Shown piece after piece: positions 48,571-61,081 of a stretch of DNA of 64,000 nt. The stretch lies in contig NC_084706.1 in NCBI RefSeq assembly GCF_033807575.1, forward strand, positions 24,280,725 through 24,344,724, written 5' to 3'. Position 1 is the stretch's first letter. The number at the start of each line of letters is the position of its first letter. Both the position numbers and the translations under genes were made by a program. The notes beneath the pieces are model-generated. The model saw nothing but the letters and a program-made list of their open reading frames with translations, did no database searches and had not been told where the DNA came from. Source of the stretch: Cydia pomonella. Lineage: Eukaryota; Arthropoda; Insecta; Lepidoptera; Tortricidae.

Positions 48571-49127
48571 TGATGGTCTGGTCTGGTCTGGTGGTGATCC
48601 AATGCCATATCCGCGTCTGTCTCTTCGTGTACGGATGCTTGTCCCATTATTCTCCTTTAGTGAGCGTTATCCAGTTACGCCAAAAGTTACGCAGGATTTG
48701 CCTTAAGCATTTCCATCCTTTCCATTCTATGTGACCCACCAAGCTTTATTGTTACCCGGATTTTTGACATATGCAGCAGCAAAGCAGTCAGCAGTAATGT
48801 CGCACTGCAATAATAGTACTACTACAGTAAGACCGGTGTAGTCTGAATCCGAAAGATACCTTAAGACGAAAGGGGGCATGCTTCTCCATACTAACGTAGT
48901 ACCCATTTTCCTCTCTGAATATTGATATTATGGAAAATATTTTCACATAATTTGATGTATACTAATCATAGCTTTGCCCCTACGTCTGACTTCTTTCGTT
49001 TTTTTATTATTGTAAAAATAAGGAGCGAAAAACATATTTCATACACATTTTTAAATGCTCCTAACTCTCATAATAGTCAAAAATTCGAAAAAAAAACAAA
49101 CGTAGGAACAAAGCTGTGGTTGATATA
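48571..49127. repeat. Repeat copy shared with 52865-53075, and unassigned sequence
   Basis: A GTCTG microsatellite lies at 48576-48590. From about 48850 to 49095 the sequence (CATTTTCCTCTCTG, ATTATGGAAAATATTTT, CATAGCTTTGCCCCTA) matches 52865-53075. No gene. Confidence 0.5.
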
Positions 49128-50861
49128 AGGTGACTGTGGGCAAGACCGGCATACTTTATTTATTTTTTACATTGGAGTATTCTAGCTCCGTTAATTATTC
49201 ACTTACGTGACCGCTTGTAATCACATACGATGAAGAATTTCATATATAATAATTAAGCTATAGTGACAGATCATTTTAATCATTAATTAAGCAAAAACAA
49301 TAGTATTTTTAAAAATTTGGCGAGTAGACGGACTTCCCGTGTAGTTTAAGGTAAGTCCGTCTAGTAACGTTATCAGCCATACTATGGGTGCTTATGTGTT
49401 CGTATTAGAATCCTTACAAAGAATGAAACCAGACAATGAAAAGTGTACTCTAAACTTGTTAATATAGGGTTTAGATTCGAAATAAACACAATTTTTCTTA
49501 TTAAAAGGTAAGTCCGGCATATACTACGTAAATGGGGTGGTAAACCTTTTTTGGAAAATAATTATACGTACTTATTTTTTTTCTTCTCAAATAAAATACC
49601 AATAGTCATTTTAAATTTACTCGTTGTTTTAAATTTACGGAGATCAAAGAGGGTTACATAAATAAGCTCATAGGAGTAGCAAGTTTAAATCAAATAGTGA
49701 TTGTCAAATCAAATTCCATAACACAAGTAGGTACCCTACATACGTAAATTTTCAGGATAAGTAAGGCGAAGAACCCACATCACATAGCGGCGTGGCACAC
49801 GCGGTACAGCGTTGGCGTGGCGCGTAACCTTGTATCACGGTGTAGGCAAATCGCCTAAATCACGATAAGTACAATAAATGTTCCGAAATAAAAAATACGT
49901 ATGGACTCGTATGGCTGCAGTGATTTTAATCTTCAAAACTATCAAGAAAATATGACTGTACAACCGTATTCTAAAATTCAAGAGGAGTAAAAAGGGTAAT
50001 AATATGTGTCATAGGTATAATAATATAACATATGAAGGCCCGAATCCCGGTAGGGGCATTTGCTTGTATAATCTACACAGATATTTGTTCCTTCAGTCAT
50101 GTTTGTTTTTTATATATTTATCTATATGAGTTTCTATATGTCGTCGCCTAGCATCAATAGTAAAAGCTAAGCTATGCTTAGCTTGCGGCCAATATTTATT
50201 CATTTATTTACTTAATAGGTATTTTCTTATTTGTATTTTCGGTTACATAGTGCTGAGGATAAAGAACACATTTCTTTACTAGTTTCGAGATTAAAATTGT
50301 TAATAAATACAAAACACAAACATCATACGCAATGTCGTAAAAATGCGTATCTGTAGTAACCTTATAAAATCGCAATAAATAATATTGAAGCCATTTAACA
50401 GTTGGTAACCTCTGATTCAAGGAAAGTCCGGCATATGACGGACTTGCCTTGTGCATAGTAGACGGACTTTCCAACTTAGCAAAATTTTAATGTGATGAAT
50501 GATGGAACGTATAATTACAAAACTAAGCCAATATCTTATAATTTAAACACATAATAAAGATTGCCGGGTCTTATATTACTTACGTAGTCGAGTTCTGGTG
50601 CAAAATCTGATCACAAACTATTTTTAACAATTTTATTTGCAAAGACTGTCGCACTATCACTTCGAGTTCCATACACGTAATGACTTGTTTACGCGGATTG
50701 CTCTGAAGTTCGTTGTCACAGCGCCATCTGTTTTAGAGTGAGGGAACTAGCGCGAAAAACTGGCTTATAAACTCGACGCCAAAGCGGCAAACGCTTTCTA
50801 ATTCAAGAGTTATAATGTGTTGACGGACTTGCCTTGTAGACGGTCTTGCCCACAGTGACCT
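49128..50861 (-). mobile_element. Second copy of the intron-6 TIR transposon
   Basis: 1734 bp, reverse complement of 6216-7930 with very few differences: a 19-bp indel near 49510-49530 and scattered substitutions such as CCCACATCACA against CCCACGTCACA. TA flanks at 49126-49127 and 50862-50863. The extra 19 bp carries one more TAAGTCCGG motif. Confidence 0.9.
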
Positions 50862-50912
50862 TAAAACAAACAGTGTCAAAATATTTTCAATAATGCGAAT
50901 ATCCAAAGAGAA

Positions 50913-51458
50913 AAGCGGCCAAGTGCGAGTCGGACTCGCCCATGAAGGGTTCCGTACCATTTATGACGTATTCAAAAAAACTACTTACTAGATCTCGTTC
51001 AAACCAATTATCGGTGGAAGTTTGCATGATAATGTTTATCATATATTTTTTTTAGATTTTTCATTGTGTTATTTTAAAAGTTACAGGGTGGGGGACACAC
51101 ATTTTTTCACTTTGGAAGTGTCACTCGCGCAAACTATTCAGTTTAGAAAAAAGTGATATTAGAAACCTAAATATCATTTTTAAAGACCTATCCATAGATA
51201 CCCCACACGTATGGGTTTGATGAAAAAATATTTTTTGAGTTTCAGTTCTAAGTATGGGGAACCCCCAAAATTTATTGTTTTTTTTTCTATTTTTGTGTAA
51301 AAATCTTAATGTGGTTCATAGAATACATCTACTTATCAAGTTTGAACAGTATAGCTCTTATAGTTTCGGAAAAAAGTGGCTGTGACATAAACGGACAGAC
51401 AGACGGGCATGACGAATCTATAAGGGTTCCGTTTTTTGCCATTTGGCTACGGAACCCT
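50913..51458 (+). mobile_element. Non-autonomous element GCGGCCAAG..., single-block copy
   Basis: Same family as 34049-34871 but with one inner block. Begins GCGGCCAAGTGCGAGTCGGA and ends TTTGGCTACGGAACCCT. Confidence 0.75.
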
Positions 51459-51541
51459 AAAAATGATGACTACGTTTGTATGAAAAGGCGATTTCGCACG
51501 GGTCCACCATTTTGTATTTTATTTATTTGCATAATCAGGTA

Positions 51542-51664
51542 CAGTCAGCGTCAAATACTTTGTAGCAACCAAAGTAGCCAAATAGTTCGGTACACCATAT
51601 ATTTAGTATGGTGTACCGAACTATTTGGCCACTTTGACTGCTACAAAGTATTTGACGCTGACTG
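51542..51664. mobile_element. Near-perfect palindromic MITE with TA duplication
   Basis: CAGTCAGCGTCAAATACTTT to AAAGTATTTGACGCTGACTG. Almost the whole 123 bp is self-complementary, with the centre near TATATTTAGTATG. TA flanks at 51540-51541 and 51665-51666. A fragment GTACAGTCAGCGTCAA follows at about 51703. Confidence 0.85.
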
Positions 51665-51861
51665 TACATTACAATACACAGGTGTTATTTGTAAAGTAGG
51701 AGGTACAGTCAGCGTCAATTTTACCGCAAAAAGTGCCCGAGTTGAAACTTTGAAACCACAAGCTTAATACTTACGACTAAAATAAAGAATTTAAAAATTA
51801 AATTATCTTTTATTTCGACCATCTAGGATCATAAAACAAACACAACAACAAACATAATTGA

Positions 51862-52130
51862 CGACACCGGTTTGGCCTAGTGGGTAGTGACCCTGCCTAC
51901 GAAGCTGCTGGTCCCGGGTTCAAATCCTGGTAAGGGCATTAATACGTGTGATGAGCATGGATTTTTGTTTCTGAGTCATGGGTGTTTTCTATGTATTTAA
52001 GTATTTATTAATATTTATATATTATATATATCGTTGTCTAAGTACCCTCAACACAAGCCTTATTGAGCTTACTGTGGGACTTAGTTTATTTGTGTAATAA
52101 TGTCCTATAATATTTATGTATTATTAATGT
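51862..52130 (+). repeat. tRNA-derived SINE, full length
   Basis: A box TGGCCTAGTGG at 51873-51883, B box GGTTCAAATCC at 51917-51927, then the body with GTGTGATGAGCATGG, CTGAGTCATGGGTGTTTTC and an AT-rich tail. Both Pol III promoter boxes are intact, so it could be transcription-competent. Confidence 0.9.
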
Positions 52131-54700
52131 AACAATCATGAACAAATGTTGGTCACTTTGAACAGTTGAGACTTCTTTTTGCTCCTGTTACAGGCTCCAC
52201 CCTGTATATTTAACAGGTATAGTAGGAATAACGTCTAAGTTTGCGAAAAACCTTTTCCAAATACATTAGCTATCACCGCTCCATTAAATGTGATAAAGCA
52301 CATTATTAAGGCACTTAATGCCCACGTGTGACTTTCTTAACGTAATTACAGTCAGCACTAGTGACGTGCCGTGGGAAATTCCCAATGTAAGTAGAGAAAA
52401 ATTCCGGGAATATTCTCTAAATTAAGAATATTGAATACCATAGTTTCTCTAAGAACAAATTCAATATATTAATACTTTCTTTTGAGAATAATTTAATTTG
52501 TATTTTTTACAAGTATTCACACTACTATTAAAACTATAAACAAAATAAATGTCGTATACAAAGGAAAAAATGACTAAGGCATGCAGTGTCTGGGGCTGGA
52601 ATCGAAACATTGGCAGTGTCTTCCGCGCGCGTACGCGACAGATGTCTAATAAACCGCTCGGCGTTTGGACATTTTTTCCTTTGTATGTTACATTAATTTC
52701 GTTAACGATAGCGTTTGTTTACGCTAAAGGTAACGTTCGGGTGTAAACTGCATTATGACGATCGCGACGTCATTGCCGCGATTATGACGTTTATTCCGTT
52801 ACTCATTTTATCAAGGAAATTGACAGATACAACGGCGGCAACAACGTTGACGCAATAATACTTAAGATGAAAGTGGAGGACTCGCGCGTAAACGTAGTCC
52901 TCATTTTCCTCTCTGGATATTAACATTATTGAAAATGTTTTGACACAAATAGTTGCCTATCAACCATAGCTATGCCCCTATGTTTGATTTTTTTATTAGT
53001 ATAAGAGTTAGGAGTATTTAATTTTAAATGTTTGTATGAAATCTCTTTTTTGTCGCATCGCTCCTAATTCCCCAAGTAGCATTTTACTCCATTTAAGAGT
53101 ACACATTTAGTTCCCAGGTGTACTTGAAGCATTATTACAGTTCACTCGTGATGTATAAGCTGCATTATTGCGATTAATAACACCTATACCTGTCTAAGGG
53201 ACTTATAGGAGGGTAGAGTTATACTTTTATACGACTGTTGGTTTTATAATACTCTAACAACTATCCTTTAGTCAGCCGTCTGACTAAGAGCATTATAGGA
53301 GGGTAGAGATACGGCAACCGCTGTTTAACAGCCTACTTGTACGATGTTGTAGAGCTAGCATTTTAATAGAACACACATGGTCATTTATAAAGCCAAAAGC
53401 TGTTATGTTTACTTGTTTGAGACTGTTATACAGCTAGTAGCTGTAGTAGGACTTGTTTGTGATCATTAAAATAACCTTTTTTTACTAGCTATACATTCAC
53501 ATTAGAATAAATTTATAGATATTGGCTCTGTAGTGGTACAAATGTGGGACTTTATATAGGTAACAGCATTCTAACAGAACACATGTGAACCTATTATACG
53601 CTCACCGCATTAAATTGGAGTTATATCAGTTCACATAGCCGTATTTCATTTCCACCATTTTGTTCTGCGTAACCTAAAATATTTACCAAATAAATCTCCA
53701 AAATTATCATGCAGATTTATCACAAAATACGCAGATAGAGCGATTGAGTTTTGGTTTCATGCTATAATTAATTACCGTAGTATAATTATAATGCCAATAT
53801 AATGTCAAAAACTGAAAATTGTTGATTTCCTCTCAGCCAGTTTTAAATATTTTAAAATGAATATCGCGTTTTTACAGAGGCGCGTGAATATTTTAGCTGT
53901 AAATATGTATACATTTCACGATAAACTTGCATTCCCATAGCATTTAACATTATTAAGAATTTAAAACAGGTACTTACCGCGTGTTATCATAAAATTTATC
54001 CAAAGGATATCCGCCGGATGGCACACAAAAAACCAAACTAATGAGGAATAAATAAAATAAAGAAATATAATGGACCCACGTGAATTTTAGGTAGCACTGG
54101 AGTACTTTTGTCGGATTTTATAACTGTGATAGCTGTGTATTTAGCCACTTGTTACTCTTTATTACACTCATGTACGTTGTATGGTTCACACTGCGTCCCA
54201 TATAGTGCCATTAGTCAGCCTTAAGTCCGATGTTACTACATAAACTGCTATTATAATGCTATTATACTGCTAATGTACAGCCATAGTGAAATTAAGGCTG
54301 TCTAATTTGTGCCCAAACTGGTTCTATAAGAGCATTATAGCAAGCTATACAGCTCTTATACAGCTGACTTACACAGCTTGTGGAGTACATGTGAACGACT
54401 AGACATCTCATATAGAACCCTGAATGCCACTTGGGTCTTACAACTTACCTTCACAGATGGGCCGTATATCTGTTTGCAAAAAAAGCCAGAAATTTCCCAT
54501 CTCCAGATTATTCTTAATCACCACATCACTAGTCATCACTACTGTGATAGATTACAACCTCGGTAAAAGGGATTTTATTAGAGACTCCGGGGTGTTCATT
54601 TGCCCCTGCTTTTATCGGGCCAAGACCCAGTCAGCTTTATACGATGGGAAACAATTAAGTTAGTGTTTTTGTTAGTTGCTGTGTTGTATAAAGTTGTGCT
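52131..54700. other. Unassigned repeat-rich sequence
   Basis: 52865-53075 repeats 48850-49095. 53190-53310 has two ATAGGAGGGTAGAG units. 53390-53460 and 54230-54370 are rich in TACAGCT, ATTATAG and GCTGTTATA motifs in both orientations, suggesting an undefined MITE. No gene was recognised; the overlapping frames at 54378-54663 have no family features. Confidence 0.4.
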
Positions 54701-55443
54701 TATTCAGTATGTAGGATTAGGATTCTCCGACTTTAGCTGATATTTCAGCTACTGTATATATACAGTCACACGACACACACAATATACAACTATAGTACAC
54801 ACAATACAACATTATATTATGTACAAGCATAATCATAGAAAAACTGTTCTGTGTGGATGTACTATATCACTTCTGTGTTTGAACATCAGTCTCCCACAGC
54901 TCGGCCTTTGGCCTCACGTGTAGGCGCACTTCTTCCGAATACTTCTCTAGCCTTCGGCCCTACACGGGGTTCAACCTTCGCCTTTCACAATGGCTGTCCA
55001 CGACACGTTTCGCATTGCGACTTTGTTCCTGGTACATACAGCTTACCCGCGTTTTTTATGTGACTGGTAGTAGTTTTAATATTAGGCGTGTGTGCATGTA
55101 AGTTTGCTTGGGGCGTCTTATAAAGATTTATGGAAATAAGCGTTCAATCGATTTCAGAATGAAGAGGGTTTTATTTAAGAAAAACCCATATCTAGTTAAG
55201 ATTTTAAACGTTTTGCTTGCTTCTTATTCCTTTTCCTCAATACATCAGCGTCGAGGTTCGCAACCACTCTAAGTAATTGGCTGTATCATTGGAGTAGGCT
55301 GGTCTAAAGGGAATTTGAATTGTGCTTGATGAGATAGAGGTAACGGTGGCCTACTTAAATGTAAAGATTCAAATTAAAAAAAAGATTTAAATAAGAGTTA
55401 AAATATTCACTGGTCGTGTTTCGTTTTTAGTTTTGTCTCATCC
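54701..55443. other. Unassigned sequence
   Basis: 54880-55030 has CTTTGGCCTCACGTGTAGGCG and CCTTCGGCCCTACACGGGG, a type of inverted GC-rich segment I have seen in lepidopteran repeats. No gene. Confidence 0.4.
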
Positions 55444-55926
55444 AATAGGGTTGTTTCCATGTACAAATCTTAGGGTAGAATTGTATCCCAATAAATTCTT
55501 TTGGATTATAAGAACATGTTAAACTACTTTTAGGGGACCTGTAATGACCATATTTTTGTAAATATTGAATTTAAAATATCTTTTGGCACACGTCACGTGA
55601 CCAAACTCGAAACGTCTTTGAAGATTCTAATGACGTCACAACTCTCGGATTGACACTGTTGACAGTTAGGCGATAAACAACAAATGACAAATGTCAGTTG
55701 ACAGTTCGTATCTTCTACGTGTGTATATAGTTATGTGTCAAACCGTAAACTGTGACGTCACACAATTTTCAAAGAGCGTTTTTGGCGCGAAAGCATTTGT
55801 CAAAATATATTTTGTTAATTTAACATATTTAAAGCCGTTTTTAGTATAAAAGTTGAATTTTAGGGCAACTTTTAGTTAATATAGAACGTAATACAAACGT
55901 TTCAAAAATTTGGAAACAACCCTATT
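55444..55926. mobile_element. MITE with TIR AATAGGGTTGTTTCCA
   Basis: The left end AATAGGGTTGTTTCCA mirrors the right end TGGAAACAACCCTATT. 483 bp. It is the uninterrupted form of the element at 35765-36555 and serves as reference for that nested insertion. No clear target duplication. Confidence 0.78.
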
Positions 55927-56069
55927 AACGGTGTGCTTAAGAAAACAAAGCATTTGTTAGGTATACCGCAAAAAACGGTAGTAAAAAGTCGTTACAACTA
56001 TCTTGAAGTTCCAACGGATTATTGACTCTATATCTATGAACAATAGATTACATTTCAAATAATAGAAGC

Positions 56070-56300
56070 CAACAATACGTGTCGGCCTGACTACCTAAAG
56101 ATGGTTGGACGCGTGACAAGTCGTGCAGCACTTCGTACTCTGGATTCCTCATCATAGTTTCCTTCACCGTAAAGCGACTGGTAAATATCAAATGATATTT
56201 CGTACATAAGTTCCGAAAAACTCATTGGTACGGTACGAGCCGGGGTTTGAACCCGCTGCCGGATTGCAAGTCGCACGCTCTTGCCGCTAGCTTTAGTAGA
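56070..56300 (-). repeat. tRNA-derived SINE, second family
   Basis: The minus strand shows the A-box region CTAGCGGCAAGAGCG, the B-box region CGGGTTCAAACCCCGG and the body motif CCAGTCGCTTTACGGTGAAG. Same family as 60735-61081, diverged. Confidence 0.75.
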
Positions 56301-56864
56301 TATTTACAATATTCAAAATTATCCCGCATTCGAAGTTACCGCTTATTTTTAGCTTTCCTGTAGAATAGAGGTGTCATGACCAGATGTTTTACTTGTATTT
56401 CTGTAGGCCCTTTGTGTGAGCGAGTTATGACCATTGACAAATAAGTCAGCTTAGTCTTAATCTTAAATAAATTAATCATAATCAAGTCATTTTATCTTGC
56501 AAGATTTAACCCGTACAAACATACATTGATACATTATAAGTTAAAATGAAAGCTCGTAAAAAACGAACTATCACGGTTGTACGAGTACACACAGAAATGA
56601 CAGAAACACACGTTAAACTTACAGCAATTCTATTTTTCCATCAGGGGTTAAAAAGCTGACGTTACACGTATACACGTAACAGACAAACGAAATGCACTGT
56701 AAAAGAGTAGTCCATTCGACACGAGACCTTTAAATTACGCAAATTACCTTTCCCTCGTATTCATCGGCTCCTGTGACAACGCGCCGTCCAATTTGACTCC
56801 AGTGGCACGTTTTAAATTCGGTCAAGGTCGAGCCGGGCTAGTGCAAGGGTTCAGTAAATATTTA
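56301..56864. other. Unassigned sequence
   Basis: No recognisable gene or element ends. Confidence 0.4.
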
Positions 56865-57265
56865 ATGGCTCCTTTACACGATGTCCCAGGGTTGGACCAA
56901 CGAGATGGCCATGCGATGGTTATGGCTCCTCTACACTATGACCTAGCGCTGGACCAGTGAGATGGCCATGCGATGGTTATAGCTTCTCAACACGACGATG
57001 GCCCAGCGATGGCCCAGCGATGGACCAGCGAGGTGGCCATGCGATGGTTGAGAGCAAGCACTATGGATCTGGCCACGTGTGTATGCGTACGCACCATCGC
57101 TGGCCCACTATCTTTGATCTGGGGACAAAAAACCGACACCGTGGCCATACCATCGCCATCCCGCCGCGCCGTAAGTCATCCGACACCGCTACCCTCTATA
57201 CACGCTGGCCCATCTTAGTGGTCCAGTCTGGTGGCCCATCGTGTAGAGGAGGAATAACCTTACAA
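56865..57265. mobile_element. MITE with ends CTCCT.TACACGATG and inner tandem repeat
   Basis: The left GGCTCCTTTACACGATG mirrors the right CATCGTGTAGAGGAGG. The left half has three ~60-bp tandem units with GGACCA.CGAGATGGCCATGC and GATGGTTATGGCTCCTC. The open frames across it are artefacts of the repeat. Confidence 0.72.
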
Positions 57266-57300
57266 TCAAAATGAGATTTGTTGAACTAACCTGACCCTAA

Positions 57301-57900
57301 ACCTTAACCCGAATGCTGTACAACGCGTATGTACGAAGCCAACTTGAGACGAATACGATAATTTGGAGTCCCCATGAACAACTATGTTGGAGAGGGTCCA
57401 AAAATCATTCATCCGTCATCTCATATCTACACAATAAACTTTATGGTTACTATCCTCACATGTACCCTAGTCTGTATATTCTCGGAATGGTTAACTACAC
57501 CACTCTTGAGACCAGAAGAAATGTGGATTAGTAAAATATTTTCTCCTGATTCGTGGCCAAATACATAAGCCTCAGTTGCTAGCATTTGTTCAGCTTCGAG
57601 TACCTGTCCACAGCAGTATTCAACTGCGCCCTCGTCGCCACGCGCTGTTCGCAGTCCCGGCGGCGCGGACCCGGGCATTATCTCACTCACCGCTGCACCG
57701 CGCATTGTCTCTCTTGAATGATATAACAGCGACAGCAAACTAGACATATTCAAATGCAGTGAAGCTAGTTTTTTGGCAGTTAGTAACCGATACCTAGAGT
57801 CAATAACGACGACAAGCTCAATCAATGTATAGTTAGCAGTAAGTAAATTGTTAGTATCAATACTTATATAATGTCACTCCTTTTAACATGTGTAGCTTGA
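57301..57900 (+). pseudogene. LINE (jockey-like) C-terminal fragment with frameshifts
   Basis: In two + frames: LYNAYVRSQLETNTIIWSPH, then KLYGYYPHMYPSLYILGMV and LETRRNV, then PQLLAFVQLRVPVHSSIQLR, FAVPAARTRALSHSPLHRAL and SLLNDITA. This order matches the C-terminus of jockey-type reverse-transcriptase proteins. Frameshifts and stops show it is dead. Confidence 0.72.
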
Positions 57901-58838
57901 CTGTAAGTGTTAATTTAAGAACCGTCCTAAGAGGATACCATGGTTTTGTGATGTCAAACTTGGGATATGGGAATATTCATATGCGGAAATTAGCGGAAAA
58001 TCGTAGAGCATGAACTAAGCTAAGGTTGTGATGGTTTTCCTCTGGAAAAAGAGGTAAATCTAGGTTTTTGAATTGCGATCAAGTCGGTGATGGCCTTTGC
58101 CCCCAAAGGGGGATGAGCTGTTTGTTACAATAGTCTTTAAGATATAATTATGTAAATATATTATTATTCTGATTACTAAGTAACTAGGATCTTCACACAC
58201 ACCTTTGAGTATTTTGTCATCTACAGAGTGCACTGAGGTTGTTCGCACACGTTAGCATTTGTTTTCATTTCTCGATTTTCTTACGGAACCCCAAAGACTT
58301 ATTAAACCCCGCAACCCCGTTTAGTCAACGTGCAATTTGAATTGTAAACCGCCCCAGTAGCATTGGACAAACAACCTTTGTGCTCCGATATTTGCATGAG
58401 CGGAGTTTCTTTCTAGAACAATGAGGTTTTTGTTCTTTAGTGAAGGAAATCCGTGATGGACCTTGACGTAATCTATAGTATAACTATGTATCTTTAATAT
58501 TTAAATAAAAGTAAACAAAATCTACCCTCAAATGGCTCTTTAAGCCAAATAATGTAGATTAAAGTTAGGTCGTTTAGTGAAAAAAACCGCCTGGGTTTTG
58601 TATTTGGTTAATTAACCAATAAATGTTGTAACTACCCGAAAATGTAATCGTTTCTTCACTTTTATTTAAATACCTAAAGATACAGAGTATAGATGCATGA
58701 AAATGGTTTATCTGTAGAGATTTGCAATAGTCTGCCTTTGGGCGGGTCAAAACGTCGCTTTCGATGTAGGTCACTTTTAAGGTCGTCACTTTCAAAGCAT
58801 ATCCTTAAAGCTACAAAACATTAATGGGTACTAAATAA
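57901..58838. other. Unassigned sequence
   Basis: No gene or delimitable repeat was recognised. Confidence 0.4.
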
Positions 58839-58839
58839 C

Positions 58840-59128
58840 CCTATTATTATTATTATTTGGAGACTGTCATGTCCCACTGCTGGGCAAAAGCATCCCCCCA
58901 ATCTTTCCACTGACCTCTGTCCAGTGCTGTCTGGCCACGCCTTCAAGGAGTCCGTTTATGCCGCCATCGCCGGTGAGGTCTGCCAGATCCCCGGCTCGAG
59001 TTTTCAGGCTCCCACTCTGTAGGAACTTTACCCCACAACTCATTTGGCATTCGGCAGACGTGACCCGCCCAGTCCCATTTTCGCTTGGCCGCCTTCCGAG
59101 CTACATCGACGATTTGTGTCCTAAGCAA
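58840..59128 (-). pseudogene. RTE-like LINE 3' end
   Basis: The minus strand reads LRTQIVDVARKAAKRKWDWA, GHVCRMPNELWGKVPTEW and SGRPHRRWR, the conserved AKLKWDWAGHV...GRP.RRW tail of insect endonuclease/reverse-transcriptase elements, followed by a stretch (CCAGCAGTGGGACATG) and an (AAT)n tail at 58842-58856. It is 5'-truncated. Confidence 0.82.
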
Positions 59129-59517
59129 AAAAATTAAGTTAACTCAGTGCGGAGTCGTTTGTCTGTGACCTGTTTAATGAAATTGTGAACCTAACCTCGT
59201 AAATTGTGAACAGACAACGTTGAATACATGTTACTATTAATGTGTAAACTAATATTGTTGGCGTGATAATATTCGCGCTTCTGGCTTTACATTCTATTAG
59301 TACTGTATTGATATTATGTTTCATTAATCAAAGGAGCTTTATCTACACACATATCATATAAACCTTCTATGATGCCTTCGAAATCAATAAATAATGACCA
59401 ATATTACGATAAACTATTTTGTTACAACATCTTATCTGTGAAAGAAAATGTTGTAATTGCTTAATTACTACATCAAAATCGATTTGATAATGACATTGAA
59501 ATTTCGAACATCTATAA
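59129..59517. other. Unassigned sequence
   Basis: No recognisable feature. Confidence 0.4.
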
Positions 59518-59690
59518 TGACTGTGCACAGTAGCGACTGTGGTGAAATGCCGTTGTGTAGAATTCAGATTGTGCAGAATTGCGAAAAGGCTGAATCGCTA
59601 CTGTACACAAATAATGACTGTGCACAATAGCGAATGTGGTTAAATACTTACTGTGAGGAATTTAGACTGTGTAGAATAGCGAATAGGAAG
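59518..59690 (+). repeat. Two-unit imperfect tandem repeat (~90 bp)
   Basis: AATGACTGTGCACAGTAGCG at 59517 recurs as AATGACTGTGCACAATAGCG at 59611, each followed by a GTAGAAT...GCGAA.AGG-like stretch. Confidence 0.6.
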
Positions 59691-59771
59691 AAATGATATT
59701 GGCATGAATGTCGATTAATTCTAAAAAAATACCAATTTGATTTGACCTCTATTCTAATATCAGTCGAGATG

Positions 59772-60025
59772 CCTTTTTGTTCGAAATGAAATGTCAGTTA
59801 CATACAATTTTGACAAAGCTCGCATGTTACTTTGTATCTATATTGTTTGTATTTGTCTTCTTTTTCGCGTTGCCCCGGCATTTTGCCACGGCTCATGGGA
59901 GCCTGGGGTCCGCTTGACAACTTATCCCAAGATTTGGCGTAGCCACTAGTTTTTACGAAAGCGACTGCCATCTGACCTTCCAACCCAGAGCGTAAACTAG
60001 GCCTTGTTGGGATTAGTCCGGTTTC
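59772..60025 (-). repeat. SINE second family, 3' part only
   Basis: Inverted match to 60920-61070: GCCACTAGTTTTTACGAAAG, CGACTGCCATCTGACCTTCC and CCTTGTTGGGATTA. The tRNA-like head is missing. Confidence 0.75.
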
Positions 60026-60734
60026 CCTACTGAGTCCGGTTTACCTACGCAAGTAGTTAATGTATTTGAATTAAAGTGTTGTAATATTAATTCCTTTTTT
60101 TGTTTTTTTTTTTTTTTTTTTTTCCTTTTTATATGTTATTTGTACGAGTTATGTAAATTGACATGTAATTACCTATTACCAATAAAGAATGAATATGAGT
60201 AAGAATATGAGGGATAACAAGGATCTTCGTGGGCACACGCACGCGGGTGCCATTTTACGAGTAGGTAAAATCCGTCGCACGCGTCCTCGTAAGCGTTGCT
60301 CATACTTTATTTCGTTGACCCGCTCACCCGCTCCGTGCAACCGCGTCAGCTAGCGGATGCCCTCAGCCACTTGAGAAAACCTTAACCGACTGAGAAATAC
60401 TGTACCGGAACGAATTTTCCAGAAGTTTAGCACCTCGTTATAACGTTTTATAAGAACTTTAATCCTGTTAGAATTTTTAAAACTCTTCACGTTAGTGTCA
60501 GAAGTTAAGTTTCCTCGTTTAGCTAGATTTGAACTTCAAAAATACAGAACATTCTTGAAAAGGCTAGAAAGTGACCACAAAATGAACGCATTAGTTACAA
60601 GGCCGGCCGAGTAGGGGTACACTTTCGGCCGAGTCTAAACAAGATTTCGCGACTACTGCGAGGTAGTTTATTAATTATGTAATAATGCCCTGACATGGCA
60701 ATTTCGTATTCATGCTTACTTTAACTCAAAGCAA
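60026..60734. other. Poly-T tract, MITE relative and unassigned sequence
   Basis: A T-run at about 60095-60130 is probably an old retroelement tail. 60200-60365 is a diverged relative of the GC-rich MITE at 11691-11831, in inverted orientation (CTAGCGGATGCCCT near its end). No gene. Confidence 0.5.
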
Positions 60735-61081
60735 GCGCTGGTGGCCTAGCGGTAAGAGCGTGTGACTTGCAATATGGAGGTCGCGGGTTCAAACCCGGCT
60801 CGTAGCAATGAGTTTTTCGGAACTTAGGTAGGTATGTATGAAATATCATGTGATATTTACCAGTCGCCTTTCGGTGAAGGAAAACATCGTGAGGAAATTG
60901 AAAATCGGAGATAATCCCAACCAGGCCTAGTTTACCCTCTGGGTTGGAAGGTCAGATGGCAGTCGCTTTCGTAAAAACTAGTGCCTACGCCAAATCTTGG
61001 GATTAGTCTTCAAGCGGACCCCAGGCTCCTATGAGCCGTAGCAAAATGTAGCCGTGGACAACGCGTGAAAGAAGACTTCCT
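60735..61081 (+). repeat. tRNA-derived SINE, second family, full length
   Basis: A-box region GTGGCCTAGCGGTAAGAGCG at 60741-60760, B box GGTTCAAACCC at 60785-60795, then AATGAGTTTTTCGGAACTT, CAGTCGCCTTTCGGTGAAGG, GAAAATCGGAGATAATCCCA and CCAAATCTTGGGATTAG. Both promoter boxes are kept. The long non-tRNA body excludes a functional tRNA gene. Confidence 0.85.

Noticed and set aside
51309..51767. 152-residue frame
   Set aside because: It spans the end of a non-autonomous element and a palindromic MITE, so it is a chance frame.
60739..60810. Possible tRNA gene
   Set aside because: A and B boxes are present, but the sequence continues into a SINE body and there are related truncated copies; the acceptor stem was not convincing.
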